Assembly (NCBI GenBank): GCA_029263395.1
Contig: JAJCXO010000095.1
Location: 1-64,000 of the forward strand
DNA: 64,000 bases
Source: Acidobacteriota bacterium
GTDB lineage: Bacteria > Acidobacteriota > Thermoanaerobaculia > Multivoradales > J023
Direction of reading: 5' to 3'
Numbering within the stretch: position 1 is the stretch's first letter; the number at the start of each line of letters is the position of its first letter. Of the stretch, positions 43,872-53,755 are shown piece by piece. A model generated the notes under the pieces. That model saw only the letters and a list, made by a program, of their open reading frames with translations. It had not been told where the DNA came from and searched no databases. The translations under genes were made by a program, and so were the position numbers.

Positions 43872-45119
43872 CTATCTAGACACCGAAGACCAGAACGACA
43901 GGTCGCCGGTTTCGAAGCTGTCGAAGAAGATCGCACGGCTGCCTTGTAGCCGTTGAACGGTACCGTTGGTGCCAACCGAGAGCAGCTCAAAGTCGGCAGT
44001 CGGTGGTAGGCCTGATGGACCCTCGAGCCGAGTTGGGCCGTATTGGATTTGGACTCCCCCGAATTGACAGCCCTCGTGACTATCGTTGGAATCAACATGC
44101 CGGATCCGGGAGTCTAAGAAGTCTGCAAACGCACTCATCGTGGCGTCGTCACCGGTTTCCACGCCGTCGTCGTCACACCGCAGGAGCACGGTGTACAGGG
44201 TTTTGATATTGGTGGTTTCCTGAGGTGTGAGGATGCAGGCGGCAGTAACCGTAGGCTCACCGTTGCGGCTGCGAAATCTCCAGGGTGACGAAGAAGGGCC
44301 GTCACGATCCGGTTGGATCGCATCCACGAAGCCGGCGTAAACGCGGGATTGGGAGGTGGCGTCACCCGCTGAGATGTACTGGCAGTCTTCAGAGAACGAG
44401 GCGGCGTTGAGCAGGAGACCGTCACTGTCGTCCTGGTCAAACACGGACGTTATTTGCAGAGAGTCGTTGATCTCTTCGATATCACCGTCAGTTGTGACAT
44501 AGCGGATGTTGCCGTTGGGCAACTCACACATCGCCAACACGGCTCCGAGTGTGAACGCAATGCCGGGAGCGGTCTGCGAGTTGCGATCGTAGCGGTGCAG
44601 GAAGCTGGGCGAAATACCGAGATCGGGTACGCCGTACCAGATCGCGTCAGCAGTCGGTAATATCGGGGTGAAGAACGATCCTGAGCCTGGTCGTTGGTCA
44701 ACCACTAGGGTGTCTGCAAAGTCGGTTTCGACAATCGTCTCACGGCCTGCAATCACCCAGCCGTCACCTCCAGGATAGGTGACCGGTGACAAGGCGAGGG
44801 TGAGAATCTCGGCAGTAAAGAATCCCGCTGCCCAAGGGTTGAGCGACGTCCAGATCGGATTGTTGTCCGGGTCTAGGGTTCGGCGCAGTACCGTGGCTCC
44901 GTTTCCAACCACGATGTGGTCGCCGTTGGTTCCCGCGGCGATCCCATTGAGATCTTCCGTGGTCGGGGCACTCTCCTTGACCGGAGGCAATAACTCGACG
45001 ACTGCGTTGACCGGCTGTGCGGCCTGCAGCATCAGTAGAACGGCGACCCATCCAAAGTTGTGCCAACTTGCCTGGTGTGGTGAATTCAATTTCGATCGAG
45101 CGTCGCAATGCGCATCCAT
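43872..45119 (-). CDS. Secreted protein with FxDSFETGD C-terminal tail
   Basis: A 415-residue protein with ATG 45119 and GAGGAG upstream (ten more codons lie upstream in frame). The signal peptide is long: HNFGWVAVLLMLQAAQPVNA. The body has repeated beta-strand blocks (DLNGIAAGTNGDHIVVGNGA, VLAMCELPNGNIRYVTTDG), consistent with a beta-propeller, but no known family was recognised. The tail AIFFDSFETGDLSFWSSVSR matches the end of the other two tail-bearing proteins. It converges on the MoaD-like gene with only 20 bases between. It follows the parallel beta-helix gene on the same strand. Confidence 0.72.
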   Translation of the reverse strand: MDAHCDARSKLNSPHQASWHNFGWVAVLLMLQAAQPVNAVVELLPPVKESAPTTEDLNGIAAGTNGDHIVVGNGATVLRRTLDPDNNPIWTSLNPWAAGFFTAEILTLALSPVTYPGGDGWVIAGRETIVETDFADTLVVDQRPGSGSFFTPILPTADAIWYGVPDLGISPSFLHRYDRNSQTAPGIAFTLGAVLAMCELPNGNIRYVTTDGDIEEINDSLQITSVFDQDDSDGLLLNAASFSEDCQYISAGDATSQSRVYAGFVDAIQPDRDGPSSSPWRFRSRNGEPTVTAACILTPQETTNIKTLYTVLLRCDDDGVETGDDATMSAFADFLDSRIRHVDSNDSHEGCQFGGVQIQYGPTRLEGPSGLPPTADFELLSVGTNGTVQRLQGSRAIFFDSFETGDLSFWSSVSR

Positions 45120-45234
45120 GGTGTCTCCTCGGTTCGTGGGTGTCTTCAACGAGACAAGCGAGGTGCCATCGGAATTTGCGACAGGTCACGGTAGAAAATT
45201 CTCAGTCCCGTTTCCATGATTCAAAGGGGGTCTT

Positions 45235-47484
45235 CTACCAGGCGCTGGTGTCGCCCGACTCGAACCCGTCCTCGAAGATCAACCCGGAGGCATCACGGAT
45301 CAAGATGCGCGAGGTATATGGTTGCAACGGCAGGCTGCCGGCGACCGGCTGTTGATCAAGGTCGAGATAGCTACCGATAAGGGGGATCATCAGTGTGTTG
45401 TCAGTGTCGTTGACGAAGAGCTCCGATCGTGGCGGATCAGCAACACTCAAGGTGTACCACTGGGTGGACGAGTTGGCGTCGAAACCGCTGTGACCTTGCC
45501 ACTCGGCGAGAGTCAAACGGTCGTCGAGCTCCGGGTTACCGGCAAGGGTTTCGTCCCAGATGCTGGTGGTGTCGTAGGGACTGAAGAAACGATTGCTGTC
45601 GCCTACTGCCAACACGTTGAGATCAGAGACTCGGAAACTCTCGCGCAGGAAGCCGAGTGGGAATAGGGTGTTGTCAGTGATCTCGACCGCAGTCGAACCG
45701 ATGACCGACAGCTCAGTGCCGTAGTCGGAGTCGACATTGTCGTAGAGGGTGTTGCCACGTCCGGTGCCGCTTGCGAAGCGGTAGATCAGGCCTACCCAGC
45801 TGCTGCCAGTGACCGTGTTGTCCTCGGCCAGGATGTCCCGCACCCAGTTGTCGAGATAGATGCCGAAGCCGAAGCGATCGTCGAAGAATGGGTGGACTCC
45901 GTCGGTATTACCCAGGGTGTTGCGGATGATGTTGCCGCGTACGTCAATGTCGTGGGTGGGAGTGGTCGCCAGATTTCCTTGACCATAAACCCGGATGCCG
46001 CCGCAGTCGCCCTTGGATTGGCAGGCGTCGTCGACAACATTGTTTTCGATTAGGTGATTGCGGCCATAAACGTCGATGCCATTCATGCCGATATTCTGGA
46101 GTCGATTGCCGCGTACTGTGTTGTTGCGTCCGGTGTGATCGGGGGCAACGGAAGTCCAGAAGAGGGACATGCCGTCGCCGTTCTCGGTACATTCGCCGGT
46201 GGTATCGAACCCGCAGCCCATACCCGGTCGGCCGAGGTTGGGAATCAGCGCGATATCGCGAATCGTGTTGCCGAGGAACTGAGACTCGGTACTGTAGGCG
46301 AGCAGACCACGGTTATTGGCGCCGACGATCAGGTTGTTTTCGATCCGTAGGTCGCGTCCGCCCCGCCAGCCGACCGGCCCATTTCCGGCTCCCGGCTGCC
46401 ATACCCAAGTAGTGAGCCGCAGTCCGACATCGTCGACGTCGATGACGGTGTTGTCGCGGATCGTCAGGTTGTGGTTTTCGTCGCTCTGCAAGTTCTCAGG
46501 GAAGGTGATGCCGTTGGCGAACCAGCGCTCGATCCGCAAGTTCTCCACGGTCACCCAGGCGATGTGCTCGAATAGTTGACGACCAAGGGTGACGGCGCCG
46601 TGGAAGATGCCGTCGGCAGATTGCACGACGGCCGCCTCGATTTCGCCGTCCATTGGTACGGATCCGGTGGAGTAGAGAAGGACCCGGTTGGCGGCTTCGT
46701 CATAGAACCACTCTCCTTCACGGTCGAGGGTCGACGGGTGATGGGTGAGGTGGTAGCCCCATTGAGTACAGTCGCCACTGAAGCAACTGCAGCTTTCCTG
46801 GTAACAAGAGAGGGCAGTGTTGACGGTCAGGGTTGAGCCGACGTCGGCGGTCACCTCGCGGTTGAGCAGATACCAGCGAATACCCTTGATTCGCATCATC
46901 GCGCCGGTCCAATCGATGGCGGGGAGTTCAGCGTCGGTGATCTGGGTGGCACTGGGGGAGGCGTCAACTTCGGCATAACCGCCATCCCCATGACCTTCGA
47001 TGTTTGGCCATCGTCCCATCGGCAGGCGTTTGCCGTTTCGGAAGATGTGCCCGATGCCGAGTGGGAAGAGACCGGCATTGGCGCCATCATCGAGATCCGC
47101 CTGATAGAGACTCGGCCCAGCCGCGGTCCATCCCGAGATACCCCGTGCTCCCGAGAATGTGGGTTGATCAGCACAGCCTGTAGGGTGCGACGAGATGACG
47201 ATCGGCTGGGTGATGGTGCCGGAGTCGACGATGTGCAAGGGGTCAACTCGCCACGTTTCGCCACAGAAGAAACGCACGGCGTCGCCGGGCTGCAGATCTA
47301 AGGCATTGACGCGCGCCACAGTAGCGAAGGCGTTGCCGGGAGACAGACCGTCGGCAGAATCGTCACCATTTGCGCTGGAGACGTAATAGGTGGCGGCGAA
47401 GGCGGATGTGCTAATCGACAAAGCAAGCCAGCTGATACCGAGCACTCTGGCGAGGTGGAGTTGTGGCTGTGAGGTTTCAAACAT
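45235..47484 (-). CDS. Secreted right-handed parallel beta-helix protein
   Basis: A 749-residue protein with AAGGAG five bases before ATG 47484. The signal peptide ends near LSISTSAFA. Then TYYVSSANGDDSADGLSPGNAFATV, typical of NosD/pectate-lyase-like families, opens a beta-helix. Its coils are marked by N-x-[IV] steps (IENNLIVGANNRGLL, VRGNRLQNIGMNGIDVYG, IRGNIIRNTL). The helix covers about residues 30-590; a beta-rich region follows. The last residues are GLIFEDGFESGDTSAW. Such proteins often bind or cleave polysaccharides; no catalytic residues could be assigned. It sits between a tail-bearing protein and an OmpA-family gene on the same strand. Confidence 0.85.
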   Translation of the reverse strand: MFETSQPQLHLARVLGISWLALSISTSAFAATYYVSSANGDDSADGLSPGNAFATVARVNALDLQPGDAVRFFCGETWRVDPLHIVDSGTITQPIVISSHPTGCADQPTFSGARGISGWTAAGPSLYQADLDDGANAGLFPLGIGHIFRNGKRLPMGRWPNIEGHGDGGYAEVDASPSATQITDAELPAIDWTGAMMRIKGIRWYLLNREVTADVGSTLTVNTALSCYQESCSCFSGDCTQWGYHLTHHPSTLDREGEWFYDEAANRVLLYSTGSVPMDGEIEAAVVQSADGIFHGAVTLGRQLFEHIAWVTVENLRIERWFANGITFPENLQSDENHNLTIRDNTVIDVDDVGLRLTTWVWQPGAGNGPVGWRGGRDLRIENNLIVGANNRGLLAYSTESQFLGNTIRDIALIPNLGRPGMGCGFDTTGECTENGDGMSLFWTSVAPDHTGRNNTVRGNRLQNIGMNGIDVYGRNHLIENNVVDDACQSKGDCGGIRVYGQGNLATTPTHDIDVRGNIIRNTLGNTDGVHPFFDDRFGFGIYLDNWVRDILAEDNTVTGSSWVGLIYRFASGTGRGNTLYDNVDSDYGTELSVIGSTAVEITDNTLFPLGFLRESFRVSDLNVLAVGDSNRFFSPYDTTSIWDETLAGNPELDDRLTLAEWQGHSGFDANSSTQWYTLSVADPPRSELFVNDTDNTLMIPLIGSYLDLDQQPVAGSLPLQPYTSRILIRDASGLIFEDGFESGDTSAW

Positions 47485-47601
47485 GGGGGCTCCTTCGGGC
47501 CACTGAGTTCATGCGATGGCCAGATGTGAGGTTCTCAGAGGTGTGACTCACCGCGACGAAGGCTGCGACCCTTGGGGGGCTCAAATGTTGTTCCAAGAGG
47601 T

Positions 47602-48936
47602 CTACTGCATCGCCTTCGGAATCTTCACGACTTCCACCCGGCGGTTGAGGCGCCGCCCTTGGGAGGTGCCGTTATCGGCTACAGGCTGGGCCTCACCATG
47701 GCCGATTGCTGCCAGGCGGCCCGCGTCGATGCCTTGGTCGACGAGCCAAGAATGAACGGCGTCGGCACGCCGCTGCGACAGCTCCTGGTTATGGCGTGTC
47801 GAAGCGACGGAATCGGTATGTCCTTCGATCCTCAGGCGAAGATCGGTATCTTGGACCAGCAACGACTGGAGCTGTCGCAAGGTTGGCTCTGCGTCGACGG
47901 TGAGACGCGCCGAATCACTGGTGAAGCGGATTCCATAAAGAGTCGCTTGGCCAGCCCAATCAAGGGCCGTGGCGAGATCCTCGGCCGGACACTCACGCGC
48001 CGTGACGTTTCTCGATTCGGCAGTTCGTTGGCCCGTCCAGCGCCCGACCAAATGTGATTTATCCCCTCGGCCGTACCAGAGTCCCGACAACGATCCGGTG
48101 TCCGAGGCTACCAGCAGCAAGGAGCCGTTGAGTCCGCCGCCGCCATCGATGGGTTGGCGCCACTCGAGTTCGGCCGATCTTCCCGCGACATGGCCGCTCA
48201 GGCGACCCTCTCCGGCTCCGGAGTAACAGCCGGTCATGTCGGCGCCGCGCTGAGTCAAGCTCGTGCGTAGTATTTGGCCCTCGTATTGGCCCTCATAAAC
48301 TCCTGCCAGCGTCGTGGCTGACTTAGCGGACGGGTTACCCACCTCAACTGCCGTGACCGTAGCCTCGAGCTCCATGAGCTCGGTGTACCTGGGATGCCCC
48401 CAGTTGGAGCGAATCACGATCTTGATCCAACGGACTTCGCGCGGCGGTTCGAGATTTATGGTGGTATGACCACCGCGTTCGATTTCACTACTTGCAGCCA
48501 GTTGAAACCCGCTGTCCGGTGCGTCGACCGACGTGTGGATTTCGACCGCGCGGGTCGAGATACCGGGTTGACTCGCTTCTTGATTGTCCGAGTTGAATAA
48601 CGTCAAGCTTTCAACCCGATGGACTGTGGCGAGCTCGACGATGAATTCGTGGGGCAGTGGAGCCCCTTCGCGGCTGCACCAACCCAAACGGGTGGTGCCG
48701 TCGAGCAAGGCCAGGGCCGACCACTCAGCCTTCCAATCGGTTGCGTACTCGGAGCTGAATCGGAGTAAGGCAGCGCCTGAGCCGAGGTCGAGTAGGTCAG
48801 CTGGAGGAGTTTGCTGAGCTGGAAGATGCGCACCCAGCACAAGAATCGATAGCAGCCAACTGGCTACGACTTGGAGCACTAGTCCTTGGGCCAAGCGGGC
48901 ACTCCGGGTGACCGAGTGAGCGGAAGAATCGAGCAT
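47602..48936 (-). CDS. OmpA-family protein with discoidin-like domain
   Basis: A 444-residue protein with AGGA nine bases before ATG 48936. An N-terminal hydrophobic segment (LQGLVLQVVASWLLSILVL-type) serves as signal or anchor. Residues 60-200 resemble an F5/8 type C (discoidin) domain: VHRVESLTLFNSDNQ, EVRWIKIVIRSNWG, YTELMELEATV. A lipocalin-like beta segment follows (YEGQYEGQILRTSLTQRGADM). The C-terminal 110 residues form an OmpA peptidoglycan-binding domain: LRIEGHTDSVASTRHNQELSQRRADAV, then GHGEAQPVADN and NRRVEV. It probably tethers the outer surface to peptidoglycan while binding a ligand. Confidence 0.88.
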   Translation of the reverse strand: MLDSSAHSVTRSARLAQGLVLQVVASWLLSILVLGAHLPAQQTPPADLLDLGSGAALLRFSSEYATDWKAEWSALALLDGTTRLGWCSREGAPLPHEFIVELATVHRVESLTLFNSDNQEASQPGISTRAVEIHTSVDAPDSGFQLAASSEIERGGHTTINLEPPREVRWIKIVIRSNWGHPRYTELMELEATVTAVEVGNPSAKSATTLAGVYEGQYEGQILRTSLTQRGADMTGCYSGAGEGRLSGHVAGRSAELEWRQPIDGGGGLNGSLLLVASDTGSLSGLWYGRGDKSHLVGRWTGQRTAESRNVTARECPAEDLATALDWAGQATLYGIRFTSDSARLTVDAEPTLRQLQSLLVQDTDLRLRIEGHTDSVASTRHNQELSQRRADAVHSWLVDQGIDAGRLAAIGHGEAQPVADNGTSQGRRLNRRVEVVKIPKAMQ

Positions 48937-49173
48937 GAGAAGAGTTCCTGATGTTGTCCTCGGCGAGAGGAAAGTGCGATGCGTTTAGCTGTTGTTGGTG
49001 CAAGCGTCGAACCGATCGCAACTGCGACATGGATGCCAGAAAAAGAACCAGACGTGACCTGCACGGTCGAAGGGGCCAATCTGCGATAATCGTGATCGCT
49101 CGCCAGAGGCTGGATGAGAGGTCCACCCGTGAAACATAGAGGTCGAGCGTCGAACCATGTCCATTTGAAGCGA

Positions 49174-49769
49174 ATGTCCGGCCGAGCCACTCAACTCTTG
49201 AACGCCATCGGCGACGGTGATCTTGCCGCAGCCGAGGAGCTGCTGCCGAGGAGCTGCTGCCGTTGGTTTATGTGGAGTTGCGGCGCATCGCACGGGCACG
49301 TATGGCCAACGAGCGGCCGGGCCATACACTGCAACCAACGGCGCTGGTTCACGAGGCCTATTTACGGCTGGTCGGCGATGCCGAGATCGAGTGGGTCGAT
49401 CGACGGCATTTTTATGCCGCCGCAGCGCGATCGATGCGCCGTATATTGATCGATCGCGCTCGGCGCGTCGCGCGCCAGAAGCACGGCGGCGATTTACAAC
49501 GCGACGTGTTTGCTGACGACCTGGCGAGCGAACAGCCGCGCGCCGACGAACTGCTCGCTCTGGACGAAGCGCTGGCCGGCCTCGAAGCACGGGATTCAAC
49601 TATGGCCGAGATCGTCAAAATGCGGTTCTTCGCTGGTCTGACGATCGCCGAGACGGCAAAGGTGTTGGACGTCTCGTCGCGCACGGTCAATCGGCAGTGG
49701 CTGGTGGCCAGAGCTTGGCTGGCCGACCGTATCGGTCAGTCCGAGGCTGGTACCGCAGAAGTCAGCTGA
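49174..49769 (+). pseudogene. ECF sigma factor gene frameshifted by a 14-bp duplication
   Basis: The first frame (ATG 49174) reads MSGRATQLLNAIGDGDLAAA, then EELLP, and is lost after the duplication. From 49263 a second frame reads LVYVELRRIARARMANERPG and continues through region 2 (HEAYLRLVGD, FYAAAARSMRRILIDRARR) to region 4 (MVEIVKMRFFAGLTIAETAKVL type) and the stop at 49769. Removing one 14-bp copy joins the frames into a 193-residue protein of the ECF type that commonly accompanies TPR kinases in Acidobacteriota. The gene is either broken here or needs a frameshift to be expressed. Its end overlaps the convergent kinase gene by 34 bases. Confidence 0.88.
49231..49258 (+). repeat. 14-bp tandem duplication in the sigma factor gene
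   Basis: GCCGAGGAGCTGCT occurs twice in direct succession (49231-49244 and 49245-49258) and is followed by another GCCG. Its length is not a multiple of three and it shifts the frame. Confidence 0.95.
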
Positions 49770-52585
49770 GCGCGATAACGGTCAGCATCTTGTGGGCGCT
49801 GCCACGCGTCGTACAGAGTCACCAGTCCGGCGAGTGCCTCACGAGTGTTCTCGTGAGTCGGGCCGCGAGTTTCGGTGTGGCCTTTCAGGGCGCTGAGGAG
49901 CAGTTCCTCGGATTCTTCAAACTGGCCGACTCGAGTGAGACATTCACCGAGAAACATCCGCGTCTGGCTGGTTCTGCGGTGGGTTGAGGGTAAGGATTCG
50001 AGCTGGATCTCCAAGGCGCTGCGTAACACTGCTTCAGCTTCTTCTAAACGGCCTTGCATGATCAAGGTCTTGCCGAGGGCGGATTGGGAGCGCGCGACGT
50101 GGGGATGTCTCTCGCCGATGGCGGGGCTAAGTATGTCGATTGCTTGGCGGGCTCCGCTTTCGGCGCCCTGCAGCCGGCCGCGCCGCCGGAGCAGAACAGA
50201 TAAGTTGTGATGCGCCACGGCCACCGTCGGGTGATTTGGGCCGAGAATCTTCTGATTGAGCGAGAGGGACTCGCGATAGAGGGATTCCGCTTCGTCGTAC
50301 TGCCCATTCTGCCTTAGAAACACACCGAGGTTGGCCAGCGCCACCGCAACGTCGCTGTGTTCGCTGCCTTGCAGACGCCGCCGCATTGCGATGACTTCGC
50401 GATGGAGAGCTTCGGCCTCGTCTCGTTTGTCGAGTCGCTGGCAAATGCGGGCCAGGTTGTTCTTTGCGACTGCTACCGCGATGGACTCGTCACCGTAGAC
50501 CCGTCGGCGATTCTCCAGCACTTCGCGCAACAAGGCCTCGGCCTCGATGTCGCGGTCGAGCTCGGTGAGCACGCTGGCCAGATTGAGTTTGTTGGTTGGG
50601 ACGTCGGGATGATCGGACCCCAGATAGCGTTCGGCTAGCTCGATAGTCTGGCGCAGCAGCCCCTCGCTCTCTTGAAATTTTCCCAGGTAGCGGAGCGTCA
50701 TGCCCAACTCGCCCATCGTCACGAGCACATCAGTATTCTCGGCAGCGGTGATCGGCCCCCAAACCACGAGGGCTTGGCGCAGGGTGTCTTCGGACAGCTC
50801 ATACTTGCCAGCGTTGTGCAACACCGAACCGAGGCGGGTCAAGTAGGTAGCTTCTCCGCTACCGCCAGGGCCAGCGGAAGCGCGATACAGCTCGAGGGCA
50901 CGTCGGGCTTGGTCCTCTGCCGCCTCGAGGTTGTCTTGCCATTTGTAGACGTGTGCCAGGCGGGCATGAGTCTCAGCGATGTCCGGGTGGTTGGCAGCGA
51001 GAGTCTGCTGCTGCAGCTCGAGGCCCGCGGTGATCAGACTCTCGGCTTCGCCAAGGAGTCCGAGGTCAACATAAATGTCACCGATGACACCCATCATCGC
51101 TGCCTGGATTTCGGGTTGGCCAGCCAGCTCGGTTGTGATGCGTTGGGCGCCGCGGTCGAGGATCTCGCGCGCCAGAATGCTGTTACCGCGAGCCTCGTCG
51201 GGATCGGAGATCTGGAAAAGTTCGGTGAGGAAGGTGGTGACTTCCGCTGCTTTACGTGCCTCGCGCTCACTCTGGTCGAGAGCTCGTCTGAGCTGCGCAG
51301 CCTGCCAGGATGTGACGACGGCAAACGCAACCAGTAGGATTGCCGCGCTGCTCGCCACTGCCACGCCGACCCAATTGCGTTTGACAAACTTGCCGACGCG
51401 ATAACCGACTCCCGGTGGTCCAGCGACCACTGGTTCGTTTCGCAGGTGACGTCCCAAGTCGTCAGCGAGTTCCGACGCTGTGCCATACCGTCGTTCGCGC
51501 TCTTTCTCCAGCGCCCGCATGACGATCCAGTCGAGGTCACCGCGCAGTTCCTGCCGCAGGCTCGAGGGCTGGGTCCGCCGCTGGTCGGCGATAACCTGGG
51601 CCGCGTCACCTAGGGCGCGGACGCGGGTGCTTGGAGGGTCGACGTCCGTACCACGCAGAATCTGCTGCAGCCGTTCGGGAGTCCCGGCGCGTACCTCCGC
51701 CGCATCAAACGGCAGCTGACCGACGAGGAGTTCGTAGAGCAAAACGCCGAGCGAATAGACGTCCGTCCGAATATCAACATCGAGGGACATTTCAGCCTGC
51801 TCTGGGGACATGTACTCAGGCGTTCCGATGAAACGTCCGAGCTGGGTGAGGGCGGTGGCTCGATTTCTGCCACTGCTCAGAGCTGGGCCGCTATCGACGG
51901 CACGGGCCACCCCAAAGTCGATGACCTTGGGCACCGGTTCGCCGTCATGTTCCGCCACTAGGATGTTGGATGGCTTTAGGTCACGGTGGATGATGCCCTT
52001 TTGGTGGGCATGGTGGATCCCTTTGCAAGCCTGCATGAAAAGTTCGAGACGTTGGCGGGTGCTGAGTTTGTGTTCGTCGCAATAGCGGGTGATCGTTACA
52101 CCTTCGACCAACTCCATGACGAAGTAGGGGCGGCCTTGCTCGCTGGCCCCGGCGTCGAACACTTTGGCGATGTTGGGATGATCCAAAACCGCCAAGGCCT
52201 GACGCTCTGACTCGAAGCGTGCCACCACTTCCCGAGTCGCCATACCGAGCTGGATCAGTTTGAGCGCCACCGTGCGCCGGATCGGCTGCTCTTGGCTGGC
52301 ACGATAGACAATGCCCATGCCACCTTCGCCGATCAAGCGCTGCAGGCGATAGGGGCCGATCGTTTGACCGATCAGATCATCCTCGGCCATCAGAGGGTTG
52401 AGCGCTTCCGGATGGTCGAGAAAACTGGGTGCGTTGTCGTGACCGGCCAACAAACGCTCCACTGCTTGACGCAGCTCCGCATCGTCACCACAGGCGTCCG
52501 AGAGCATTGGACCACGCGCTGCCGGATCGACCTCCAGAGCGAGGTGGAATAAGTCCAACGTACGTTGCCAGAGGTCGTCAGCCAT
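49736..52585 (-). CDS. Ser/Thr protein kinase with C-terminal TPRs
   Basis: A 949-residue protein. An N-terminal helical region (DLFHLALEVDPAARGPMLSDAC) is typical of kinases of this group. The kinase domain (about 75-370) has [40 protein letters not shown] and VIDFGVARAVD. One membrane helix follows (WVGVAVASSAAILLVAFAVVTSW) with a coiled coil. About ten TPRs fill the rest (AHLARVYKWQ-type, NNLARICQRLDKRDEAEALHRE). It has the same design as the two kinases at 28828-34087. Its 3' end overlaps the broken sigma gene, so the pair is a convergent kinase-sigma unit. Confidence 0.93.
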   Translation of the reverse strand: MADDLWQRTLDLFHLALEVDPAARGPMLSDACGDDAELRQAVERLLAGHDNAPSFLDHPEALNPLMAEDDLIGQTIGPYRLQRLIGEGGMGIVYRASQEQPIRRTVALKLIQLGMATREVVARFESERQALAVLDHPNIAKVFDAGASEQGRPYFVMELVEGVTITRYCDEHKLSTRQRLELFMQACKGIHHAHQKGIIHRDLKPSNILVAEHDGEPVPKVIDFGVARAVDSGPALSSGRNRATALTQLGRFIGTPEYMSPEQAEMSLDVDIRTDVYSLGVLLYELLVGQLPFDAAEVRAGTPERLQQILRGTDVDPPSTRVRALGDAAQVIADQRRTQPSSLRQELRGDLDWIVMRALEKERERRYGTASELADDLGRHLRNEPVVAGPPGVGYRVGKFVKRNWVGVAVASSAAILLVAFAVVTSWQAAQLRRALDQSEREARKAAEVTTFLTELFQISDPDEARGNSILAREILDRGAQRITTELAGQPEIQAAMMGVIGDIYVDLGLLGEAESLITAGLELQQQTLAANHPDIAETHARLAHVYKWQDNLEAAEDQARRALELYRASAGPGGSGEATYLTRLGSVLHNAGKYELSEDTLRQALVVWGPITAAENTDVLVTMGELGMTLRYLGKFQESEGLLRQTIELAERYLGSDHPDVPTNKLNLASVLTELDRDIEAEALLREVLENRRRVYGDESIAVAVAKNNLARICQRLDKRDEAEALHREVIAMRRRLQGSEHSDVAVALANLGVFLRQNGQYDEAESLYRESLSLNQKILGPNHPTVAVAHHNLSVLLRRRGRLQGAESGARQAIDILSPAIGERHPHVARSQSALGKTLIMQGRLEEAEAVLRSALEIQLESLPSTHRRTSQTRMFLGECLTRVGQFEESEELLLSALKGHTETRGPTHENTREALAGLVTLYDAWQRPQDADRYRAQLTSAVPASD

Positions 52586-52600
52586 GTTCCAGTCGGAAGT

Positions 52601-53644
52601 TTATCCCTCCGTAAGCGACGCAGTGGATCGAATCGTCGAGTTGGGTGCTACCTGCAGCTCCTTCAATTGCTCGATGATGCACTTGGCCCATTGGGCGTTG
52701 GCCTTGCCGTTGGGGTGCCCTTCGCGCCGGATTCTCATGTCTGGGGTCAAAGAGAAGACGCAGTCGATGACCGGGATGTCGTGCCTGGCCAGGAATGCCT
52801 CATAGGTTGACTTGAGGGTCTGGTTCGCCTGCAGCATGACGACAACCAAGCGTGCGCCATGGCTGTGGCTGAGCTTGTTCATCTCCTGCAAAATCGCCTG
52901 AGTGACGGGATGGGCTTGGCGTTTGCGGGCCTCTGTCCTAGCTCGCATGAAGCCTTTGCCTAGCAGGTTGGCCAGCGCCAGCTGGTTTCTCAAAGGCACC
53001 GTTGTATAGGCCTCGGGGGGATGCCTTACAAGCCCACCCTGATCGTCGACGGTGGCGTAGGGAACAAAAACATGAGACCGGTTGGAGTATTTCGAGAGCG
53101 TCTCGAGCCAGGTATCCGTCGCCACGTTGCGATTCTGGTGATGCGCCATGAAGCCGTAAAGGACGACCCTCGGATCGTTCAGCGTTGGCAAGGCTCGTTC
53201 CAGGGTCAACAAGGCTTGATACGTCCCATAACCACCGGTGCCGTAATTCAAGACTTCGAACTTGGGAAACCGTCTCTGCACCTTCCAGGGATAGGTCCTA
53301 CGGTCGCTGATGCCCCAACCTTGGGTAAACGAGCCACCAACGAACACCATCTTGGGGCGCTGGTCTTGGATGGCTTCCTGGTTTACGCGCGCTCTGCGCA
53401 GCCCTCCCTCGAAAAACGTCATCTGTATGGGATTTCGTCTAGCAGTGTAGCCCGGGAATTCGTACTGGCCAGCCTTGTTCCTCCAGCCCAGTGTGTCGTC
53501 ATGCTCGTGCATGGTCGGCTCGTTCTCATGTACCAGATACTGCCATGGCTGATGGCCACTGATCCTGAGAATCGCTTCCACGGCGAGCAAGGAGAAGACG
53601 GTAGAGGCGAGCAGGAGGGTCAGGTTCGTCAGGGTCTTTTTCAT
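52601..53644 (-). CDS. SGNH/AlgX-like hydrolase-fold protein, membrane-anchored
   Basis: A 347-residue protein using ATG 53644 (nine in-frame codons lie upstream). The first 30 residues (KKTLTNLTLLLASTVFSLLAVEAILRIS) are a signal anchor. The catalytic blocks of an SGNH hydrolase are suggested by VFVGGSFTQGWG (block I Ser), NYGTGGYGTYQ (Gly/Asn block) and REGHPNGKANAQWA (His block, with Asn following rather than the usual D-x-x-H). Relatives act as esterases or O-acetyltransferases on envelope polysaccharides. It is 15 bases from the kinase start. The assignment of the third block is uncertain. Confidence 0.72.
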   Translation of the reverse strand: MKKTLTNLTLLLASTVFSLLAVEAILRISGHQPWQYLVHENEPTMHEHDDTLGWRNKAGQYEFPGYTARRNPIQMTFFEGGLRRARVNQEAIQDQRPKMVFVGGSFTQGWGISDRRTYPWKVQRRFPKFEVLNYGTGGYGTYQALLTLERALPTLNDPRVVLYGFMAHHQNRNVATDTWLETLSKYSNRSHVFVPYATVDDQGGLVRHPPEAYTTVPLRNQLALANLLGKGFMRARTEARKRQAHPVTQAILQEMNKLSHSHGARLVVVMLQANQTLKSTYEAFLARHDIPVIDCVFSLTPDMRIRREGHPNGKANAQWAKCIIEQLKELQVAPNSTIRSTASLTEG

Positions 53645-53755
53645 AGGGAAGTCCGATGACCGCGGCACCACTCAGGAGGCGCTGTAGCGGCGGTGATTGT
53701 AGCCGACGGTTGTATCGCTTTGCTGGTCGGACGAAACGGGCTAACCTACGTCGCC

